This document shows positions 56,401 to 64,000 of a stretch of 64,000 bases of DNA, one piece after another. The notes under the pieces are model-generated. The model saw only the letters and a list, made by a program, of their open reading frames with translations, was not told the origin of the DNA and did no database searches. Location of the stretch: contig MSJI02000865.1 of the NCBI GenBank assembly GCA_001931905.2, positions 38,146 through 102,145 of the forward strand, read 5' to 3'. Source of the stretch: Cladosporium sp. IMV 00045. Its lineage: Eukaryota > Ascomycota > Dothideomycetes > Cladosporiales > Cladosporiaceae. The first letter of the stretch is position 1. Each line of letters opens with the position of its first letter. Position numbers and translations under genes: made by a program.

Positions 56401-56946
56401 GATTGAGTCTAGGACACATGCCTGGTATCGGTTGAACCGGATGGTGCATTTAAATCTTGACCTGATAATAAGCTTTTGTCTGGAACATTTTAGCTCATCC
56501 TTCTCTCTTGCATCATTGTATATTTACGTTCAACATCTTGGGACGGGGACTTCGCTGTGGGTGAGGCTGTTTCTCTCTATTATGACTCGCAGGGAGGCAT
56601 AGAGGTGTTCGTAGTATTCGACGAATGGTATCTTAAAATGAAAGCGAACGTAGGAGATTAAATACTGTAATGATTGTCGGGCAATCGGATCGAATGTAAA
56701 AATTGGGTATAGGGGGCACAACCAGATTCAAGCAGGGCAGATCTTTGGGAGACCGCTGCAGCAAAGGACAAAAAGGCCCTTTGCTAATGCCTCCGTGATT
56801 ATTGCTCGGTGTAGACGCGAGAGCTCGGAGTACGCCTCGCTCACCGTCGATGAGTTTGTGTCTATCCACAGCCGGCTCGAGATATCCCTTCATGGCAGAG
56901 ATCATACCGTAGGGTCGTCCAGATGTGCGTATGCATGTTCTCCGCT
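56401..56946. other. Convergent 3' regions
   Basis: 546 bp between transporter and peroxygenase stops; nothing recognised. Confidence 0.5.
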
Positions 56947-58329
56947 CTAATAAGCGTTCATTGGTGCCGGGCAGCCCAGATGCGTGATGGCACCAGCGAG
57001 CTTCTCAGTGACTACTTTGACGGCATCTTCGGCGATGCTGAGAACGCCGCTGGCAAGGCTAGGCATAGGGAATAGCAGAAGCTGGTAGACCAGGCAGAGA
57101 ACGTTTGACACACTGACGTCCGCATCGATCTTACCCTCTTTGATCGCGCCAAAGTCGATTCCATCGAAGTGGCCATCAGCCGTGTTGCCGCCGAAGAGTA
57201 CAGGATACTCCAGGTACATGCTCAGAAAGTTTTCCACTACGCCAACAAGACCGTACGGCGTTTCGCGAGCTTTCCAGCCCTCGGGAATGCTTTCGTTGCC
57301 GCCGTAGGCCCAGGATCCGTCGGCTTGCTGGTATGTGCCGAAGAAAGTGGCGACGGTCTCTGTCGAAGCGGACTCGCCGTCGCCGTACAATTCGGGGAGG
57401 AAAGCTGACGCGGCATAGGAGATAAGGCCGATGGGAGTGTAAGAGAAGTAAGGATTCTCCTGTTGAGACTGGTGCCAGCGCTGGTGCTTCAGCTTGGAGA
57501 TATTCGACTTTGTGAAGTTGCCGCCGGTGGTCTCAACCATCTGGGCAAAGAGGGTAGCGTTGAGTGAGAAGTTGTCACCTTCGTTGGTAAAGTAATCATC
57601 GCGACTCATGGAGGCGTCGACTTCGAAGCTACCGTGGCCATTGAGGCCCGGTTGGCTCCCAGCGAGGAGCTCGACGGCGGCGGTACGGTCGGTAGCGTCG
57701 CAGCCGATCGAAAATTTCTGGGTAATGGTGTCACCATCTCCAAGCACCGTTGCGATCAATGTGATTACGGTAGCAAGCTCCCATTCCATGTTGAACACGT
57801 TCTGGCAGGCGTCAACCGACTCCGCGAAATTTGTAATGCCGTCTCTAGCGATGAAGCCGTGGTTGGCAAGCATATTCATTCCAGGGCACCTGAGGCGATT
57901 TTTAGTGCTGAATCGAGAAGCAACTTTGCACCAAGCGATTACTTACGGGCCGCGGATGTCAGTTGCCTTGGGATGAATGAACTTGTGGTCCTCATCGCCA
58001 GGTGCTGGAACCTGATAACCGCCCTTTCCCCTTCCAGGAAGGCCATTTTTAGCATGGTTGTAAGGGAAGTCCGGGTTCCATTTCGCTGCGGGCTTGTGGT
58101 CGTTGTTGACAGGGCAGTTCTTCGGGTCAGCCGCAGGATAAGTGTTCTCACGTTCGCGGTCCTGATTGAAGTCGAGTACGGAAGAGTCCGACATGTTGAT
58201 GACCTTGGACAGATCGATGAGGCCGCCCTTGCCGGTAAGATCAAGCAAGGGCCCCTTTCCATCCAGGTTCAGCAAGCCCGGGAAGGCAGCACTTGCGCCC
58301 ACCAAGGCTGAGAGAGCAACGAGCTTCAT
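56947..58329 (-). CDS. Secreted heme-thiolate peroxidase (chloroperoxidase/unspecific peroxygenase family)
   Basis: Exons 58329-57947 and 57889-56947 (57-bp intron) encode 441 aa. A signal peptide (MKLVALSALVGASAAFPG) is followed by a long N-terminal extension. DIRGPCPGMNMLANHGFIARDG holds the PCP motif with the heme-ligating Cys at residue 129, whose Pro codon is split by the intron. SFEVDASMSRDDYF corresponds to the E-x-D metal/acid-base region. These Peroxidase_2 enzymes use H2O2 to halogenate or oxygenate C-H bonds outside the cell. At 441 aa it is longer than chloroperoxidase-like short forms and the common long peroxygenases, mainly through the N-terminal region (residues 20-125) and the C-terminus (VSVSNVLCLVYQLL). 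Intact; substrate unknown. Confidence 0.92.
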
Positions 58330-60567
58330 CTTTGTAGACTACTGCGGCAGCAAAGATGATACACTGTCTACAAAAGAGAGCGTGGAGAAGGGTGGTCAAA
58401 GGAAGGGAGGGGGAATTAGGGCGCGCGATCCTGAGACGAAAGGGAGCTGTTAAATATCAGCTTACCGTTTGCACGATCTCTAGGTTGTCGGGCAAGAGGT
58501 CAAGGGTCTAGCGAAGGTCAACGGGTTTTTGTGGCTCGCATTGCTGAGTGTAGGAGATGTGACTGGCGTGTTCAGCGCTATCCATATGTCGATCGCCCTC
58601 CGCCATGGAACTCAATCAAGCAGCGGTAGAATCATGACTCGCCATTCGCGCCTATTCGCGCCTATTCGCTTCAGACTCTGCGCATAGTTGTGGAAATGGC
58701 AGGTCCGCTAGGTTGAGAAGCTCAGATGCTGAATAGCGCCTCGAATCAAGCACTCCCTGCAACGACTGATGATGCCCATAGTGAGCAGCACTCCACGCAT
58801 GTCGGATCATCTTCGTTGGCTCAAGTGCTGTATTGTGAGTTGCAAGATATGGGCCGTCTCGCGCCAGGTCAAGAGATTGGCTCCGTAGCTCTTCGTCGAA
58901 GGCGTCAGGGGTGAGTGTGTTGATCCACTCGAGTACTGCCTAAGAGACACTAAGAGAGATCCAGCAACGGTCTTCGAGAGGCGACTGACTAGCAATGTCC
59001 AAGTGGCGCGGTCAAGATACATGCTCATCATGGCTCAAGAAGAGGAACAGATCAACCAGGGGACATCGCAGATGCCGCTTGTAGACCAGTCTTGCCGCCG
59101 CAAAGACTTATGAGTGCAGTTGTGAAAACGTTTCGCCAGAGCGGCATCGAAAGAGGATGGAATTCTTGAAGTCCACTCAAGGATACGCTGCCGACCAAGA
59201 GAGAGCCGGACTGTGGCTAGACCTGCTTCCAGAGATGACCCGGGTGCGCGGCGCCGAGGATCTGCAGAGAGTTGTGGGGAACCCTGTGAAGATTGTTCCC
59301 CTGAGCTGTCACGCCGTCACGCTGTCTGGCCGTCAACATGCACTACGATATTGCTAGTGCCACCATCTCACGGGAGTCGCAGAGAAGTGAGTCTCGTACC
59401 GGATGTGTGAAGTCCGGTGATCGTAGACGGGACTTGGGATTCAAATTTAGGCACATCTCGCGCCTTGGAAGAACCGGAGAATTCGTCCGAGCGTTGCCGT
59501 TATCTGACGACTGGAACGTTGGCACGTTTGAGTGACAATGTCTGCTCGCAGGTCGAATAAGTCCGCGATATATTCTCGTGATTGATCGCGACCATCCAGT
59601 GCAAAGGTCTTTCCAAGAGCGGTCGTCGAGATCTTGAGTGTCTGGTATCACGTGCAAAGCGAGGATGGTTGGCAGCACCGGTTGGCATCCATTATTTACG
59701 AACACATTGAATACGACTAGCCCTATGGGGAAGCCTACCGACGTTAAACTGCTCTCTATTCCCATGTTTCCAACAATCTCTAATATGACCAGACTTCGAT
59801 GCTCCCCAAAGTTAAACAATGCTTGGTTGGCCTTGCCCATATACATGAAGCATCTGCACTCGACCATTGAGCGAAGGACATAGACACCGGCAAGAGAGGC
59901 GCCCGAGAAGACTTCCACATCGATTCTCTTCGTCTCTCCTACTGAGGCCGCAGGAAAGAAGGACATATCAACGAAGTCGCAAAGTATGGATCCCATTATT
60001 CAGATATCCCGTTGCAACGTAGGCCACAGGAGCGCGGGGGTTGCAACTGTTTAGCCCTCCCCGTTAAAAACGTGGTTTGAGGTGATCCCTCATCTTCAGC
60101 ATCGCCAAGAGTGTACTTGACCCATATGTCTGACTCTGCCTACCAGATGTTGCAGATCATCACCGTCTCTTCAAAACAGGGAGGACTTCGAGACAGAGAC
60201 GACATGCTCGTAGCCATTATTCAAGCAACGGAGGCTTGGATCGACCTTTTATGAGTGGCAAGCTTACTCCAACCCTAACCCTAACAATGCGCTGAAGACG
60301 TTTGATGAAGTGGATTCGACTACTGGATGCGGACAGGCTCCGCAAAACCCCCGAGAGGGGAGAGAAACATCCCCAGCACGCCCATGAGCCTGAATCGATC
60401 TTGAAAACTACGAGAGCACAATCATTTTCAATACACTCTTGAGGCTACTCAGATAATGCGGCACTTGTGCTGTGAACAAGTACTCTTCACAAAAGGATTT
60501 GACCACCGAAATGAATCGCCTCGTCCTCCTTCAGCATCGTTCTCTTCGAATGGAGAGTCAAGTCCAT
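58330..60567. other. Intergenic, no supported gene
   Basis: 2.24 kb holding the peroxygenase promoter and the 3' side of the next gene. A 217-codon frame on the minus strand (59996-59343) lacks any recognisable domain. A short telomere-like CCAACCCTAACCCTAACA lies at about 60269-60286, and ATTCGCGCCT is tandemly repeated near 58645-58665. Confidence 0.45.
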
Positions 60568-62074
60568 TCACTCCAAGCGCATGCAAGCAAAGCTCATAGC
60601 ATCAGCATTCGCCTGGCCTTCAACACCGCCAAAGCCACTCGGCTTGTTCAGACTCCATTCCATCTCGACGTATGGCCAGCAGATCCTGTCATCTCCCATG
60701 GTCACCATGTCGCCTGCGACATACGTGTCCATGGACTTGACAGGTTCGCCGATGGTCTCGCCGGCCTTGTTGACCAGCTGGTAGTACGTGCCCGTAAAGG
60801 TACCGCCACATCCCATGGCGATGAACTCACACTGAGGGGATGCGATTTCCTCCCACGAGACCAGTGCGTACTCGTCGTTGAAGACAGCAACGTGGGCGTT
60901 GGATCTGTCAGGACCTTCCTCAGGCGTCACCCAGTTGACTTGTTCATCACCCTCGGCGCTGATCTCAGACGAAGCTTCTGCGCCGGTCTTTGTCTCCTTA
61001 TCCGAGAAGAGGGCAATTGCTACGCGTCGTCCGTTGGTGCGGTTGAGAGTGTGCGTGTACCCTTCGCCCATCCAGTCGTTCAGGGAAAGCTCGAGAGCAC
61101 CACGAGATACCCAGGCGAAGATGTAAGAGTTGTCATTGAAACGTGCAAGCGACGAGTAAGAGCCTGACATGCCACCCACTGATCTTACGTTAGTACACGT
61201 GCCCGCTATAATGCACGCTGGATTACTTACTGGATTCTCCTCCACCGCCATTGGTAGTGTTCTCGTTTGAGACCTTGATGCCATTGTTTCCCATCCCTTG
61301 GGTCTTTGTGTTCAGCCAGATCGCGCCCTGGTCTTCAGCGCAAAGAGAGGCAAATGGTGGCTCATCAGCGGCTGCAAATGCAATACCGGTATTGTGCGAG
61401 CACCCCCATGAGCTGGAAGCGCCGGTAATAGTCTGCAGCTCGCCATCGGCATTGACATACTGGATGCTGTCGCCGAAGTGTCCTTCGGACGCTCCACTGT
61501 AGGCAGTGACGACAAAGTAGGCACCGTAAACCTGGGCCTCGTCCGACCATGCCAGATCGCCGTTCATGTCAGGCGACATCATGAGTCCATCAGACTCGTG
61601 CACGCCCGGCCCGGCAACGAAAGTCTTCCAGACCTGCTCACCGTTCTTGTAGCGGTAGATGGCAGGCACCGGCGTCTCGTCAGGTGGAGCATCAGTCACA
61701 GACGAGGGAATCGCTTCGTTACCGAGCAATGCAAAACCATTGTTGTGAGCGACCAGGCCACCTGCTTCCTTCACCCCTTCGACCGTGACGACATCGCCCC
61801 TAGGCTCGAAAGTCTTGGGATTGATGTTGCGTACATGAACGCCTGATCCAGAACCGTCAAGGTAGGCGAGATAACCCCTGCTACCATCTGGCGAAAGGGC
61901 GAAAGGAGTACGACGGTGGTGGGGAAGCCCAGTCCAGTAGGCCTCTTTGATGGGGTCAAAGTCCTCGTTCAGTTTGACGGTATTTGGGAAGGATTCAAGC
62001 TTGATGGATTGACCCTGTGCTGCGGCCAGCGCAGTAGCGGTCGAAAGAACGAATAAAGACGACAGATAATGCAT
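60568..62074 (-). CDS. Secreted protein of unknown function
   Basis: Exons 62074-61231 and 61178-60568 (52-bp intron, phase 1) encode 484 aa. Signal peptide: MHYLSSLFVLSTATALAAAQG. The mature part has repeated short beta-like blocks with aromatic and Gly-Asp pairs: RTPFALSPDGSRGYLAYLDGSG, GGLVAHNNGFALLGNEA, DLAWSDEAQVYGAYFVV, ARFNDNSYIFAWVSRGALEL, HVAVFNDEYALVSWEE and VAGDMVTMGDDRICWPYVE. This suggests a beta-propeller-like extracellular domain (inference from the repeat spacing). No catalytic motif recognised. Cys are few. The frame is intact and the promoter is shared with the DUF1996 gene. Confidence 0.75.
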
Positions 62075-62940
62075 CGCGCAGCGTTGCTAACTAACCAGTA
62101 AACGAGTGTATAGAAGTTCGCGAAGTGCGGTACGAAGCTGTGCTACCATCATAGCGGGACTCTACCTGATTTTATGTCCAGCTGCGGAGATTATGCCATT
62201 GTGAAGCCCTAAATGGGCTTTTTGGGCTGTTTTGAGTATGGCACAGTTTCCGCAGTCCAGATTTCAGCCATGGATGGCTTCTGCTTCAGAATAGGGCTGA
62301 AAACGTGGGCGCGAAACGGTAGTTCACACCTTGCCGGCCGATCTGCCCTTTCATTAGGTTTGATGATGCCTAAGTATCTGAGGCATTCCAAAGAGGTGCC
62401 AAGTCGAATCCATGCGATCCTTGCGGCCATCTTTTCTGAGCTCGCCGAAGATCAAAGCCCTGTGTATATTAGACATGAGTAGCTAGCCATGAAGGTATGC
62501 CAAAGCCGACCCTTCTCGAGCAAGTCGCTTTCGCTCCGAACCTTTTTGAATCAACAGATATTACAATATATGAAACGAACCAGAACTATTGGCATACGCG
62601 AGGGAGTCGAGACGTTCGAGGGTGGACCCTACATCCACACTCGGCGCTTTTTAAGCGGCCGCTGTCAACATGAAACGGCTACTCTTGCCGTAGCGCTAAA
62701 ATTCCCCCGAGGCGTTCTATATGGGATACCACTCCAGTGAATACCTGTTCGTGGTATCCTTGATTGTGACTAGCGTACAGAGCATCGCATGTTACAAAAG
62801 GCGCCTTAAGCCTGCGCAGTTGCCATGAACAAACCAAAGGAATTCGTTCTCTCATCTCGTTACTGTCATTCGTTTCAGTCACTCGTTCATTGACCACCTT
62901 CAGTTCTACAACACACATTTTTTCAACAGAGTCGCCCTCG
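62075..62940. promoter_or_regulatory. Divergent promoter of two secreted-protein genes
   Basis: 866 bp between divergent starts (62074 and 62941). No gene is supported inside. Control elements were not identified. Confidence 0.5.
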
Positions 62941-63988
62941 ATGCCGATTCACAGCTCCGTCATGCGCGCCGCCCTGCTGGCCAGTGGCCTCGCCGCACGA
63001 ACTGTCTACGCCTACACCCAGGTCAACGTGCCTTCGCCTTTCATGTACAAGAACATCGATCCGATCGTCTTCCCCGGAGAGCACGACAAGTCTCACCTTC
63101 ACTCCTTCTTCGGTTCCGACGCCGTCACTGTCGATACGAAGACCAGCGATGAGTTGCGCCAGGGCTGCACGAATGCCGAAAACCCTAACGATCTTTCTGT
63201 CTACTGGGTTCCGACTCTGCTTTACCAGTCTGGAGATGACTGGGAGCCCGTTCCAGTCTCGCGCTTCAGCGCCTACTACGGCTTAGGAGACACGCCGGCT
63301 GAGATTCCGATCCCAGACGACGTGCAAATGCTAGCTGGAGATGCTATGGCCCAGTCCGCCGATGCCATGCCGTCCGAGGCCAACATCGAGTGGTTCTGTG
63401 AGAATGGACCTGAGAGCACTCCGGACGAGAACGGTTTCCCCAGCGAGACTTGCAGCACTCATCTGCAGACTTTGCTGTACTTCCCCAACTGTAAGCATCC
63501 TTGAGCTGAAATGAAGCATGATAAACGGACTAACAAATCGGCCAGGCGTTAACCCCGACACCCTGGACACTGCATACAAGAGAGGCCGCCCTGGTGCTTA
63601 CCACGAGTGCCCTGAAGGCATGAAGGCCATGCCTCAGCTGCGTTTCTCTATCCGCTACGACCTCCGCAAAGCTCTCCCGAACGGATGGAGCGGCACTGCG
63701 CCCATCAAGCTTGCCAGTGGCAACGCCTACAGCTCTCACGGTGACTTCATGAACGGTTGGACCGAGGAGGGAGGAAAGGGTCTCGTTGAGGCTATGAAGG
63801 AGAAGTCCAAGTACATCTCTGTCAAAGGCGCCCTCGGCAACGATGGTGACACGGCCAACTGCAAGACTCAGGATGCTGACCCCGAGAACGGCACTGCTGA
63901 CTACGCCGAGAGTGTTTCTGCCATGAGCAAGCGTTCCGTTTCCGCTATTGGATGGAGCTCGCGCAACAGGTTCGCCAAGTACCTTTAA
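62941..63988 (+). CDS. Secreted DUF1996-domain protein
   Basis: Exons 62941-63490 and 63546-63988 give 330 aa. Signal sequence at about residues 1-27 (MRAALLASGLAARTVYA), then the DUF1996 hallmarks: DPIVFPGEHDKSHLHSFFGS, NPNDLSVYWVPTLLY, WFCENGPE, CSTHLQTLLYFPNCVNPDTLD with the Cys codon split by the intron, HECPEGMKAMPQLRFSIRYD and SSHGDFMNGW. DUF1996 proteins are secreted and common in filamentous fungi, often joined to WSC or CBM modules; this one has none. Their biochemical role is not settled. The early Met at 62941 adds seven residues before the second Met at 62962; either works. Intact. Confidence 0.92.
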
Positions 63989-64000
63989 GTTCCCAGCGCC

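Noticed and set aside
59343..59996. 217-codon minus-strand open frame
   Set aside because: No domain, no splice structure and low-complexity C-terminal half. Not supported as a gene.

Overview
The window is from a filamentous ascomycete, most likely a Dothideomycete (inference). Spliceosomal introns are short (about 44-66 bp, GT...AG). The gene families are typical of Pezizomycotina: Zn2Cys6 regulators, MFS sugar transporters, CBM1 enzymes, GH78, heme-thiolate peroxygenase, DUF1996 and OrsD/RecQ helicases. Two long blocks have almost no CA/TG dinucleotides and are full of TA, with TAG/TAA where Trp/Gln codons are expected. That is the footprint of repeat-induced point mutation (RIP).

Layout. 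1-368: 3' end of a zinc alcohol dehydrogenase. 968-2700: frameshifted MFS sugar transporter. 2760-4594: RIP-mutated pogo/Fot1-like transposon, copy 1. 4652-8794: divergent pair of a Zn2Cys6 regulator and a Baeyer-Villiger monooxygenase. 8817-10238: CBM1-linked CE16/GDSL esterase. 10658-12538: unrecognised three-exon gene beside a 20-N gap. 13010-19351: two related OrsD/RecQ-type helicase pseudogenes in tandem, RIP-mutated inside but not at the edges. 20025-22062: GPI-anchored alpha-amylase. 22556-25863: an adenylyltransferase-like gene with a nonsense codon and two unknown genes. 26185-31042: cytosolic-type alpha-L-rhamnosidase next to a Dal5-type permease that is truncated at its 5' end. 31167-34313: hAT transposon with an 8-bp target duplication. 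35161-36997: pogo copy 2, abutting a helicase fragment (36998-37314). 38330-39898: polytopic membrane protein. 42119-49501: housekeeping pair, LAA1/HEATR5-like and TACO1-like. 50119-63988: serine carboxypeptidase S10, MFS sugar transporter, heme-thiolate peroxygenase, unknown secreted protein and DUF1996 protein.

The left half is an accessory, transposon-rich compartment where several genes carry one or two small lesions. The right half (from about 38.3 kb) is mostly ordinary gene space, apart from one frameshifted peptidase. Secreted or saccharide-active enzymes (CE16, amylase, GH78, S10, peroxygenase, DUF1996) and transporters suggest a plant-associated or saprotrophic lifestyle (inference). 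I found no PKS, NRPS or other backbone biosynthetic gene, no RNA genes and no CRISPR array. The most informative structures are the RIP comparisons: two transposon copies at different decay stages, a hAT insertion whose two target-duplication copies differ by one RIP-type change, and RIP blocks with sharp edges inside otherwise recognisable helicase genes.
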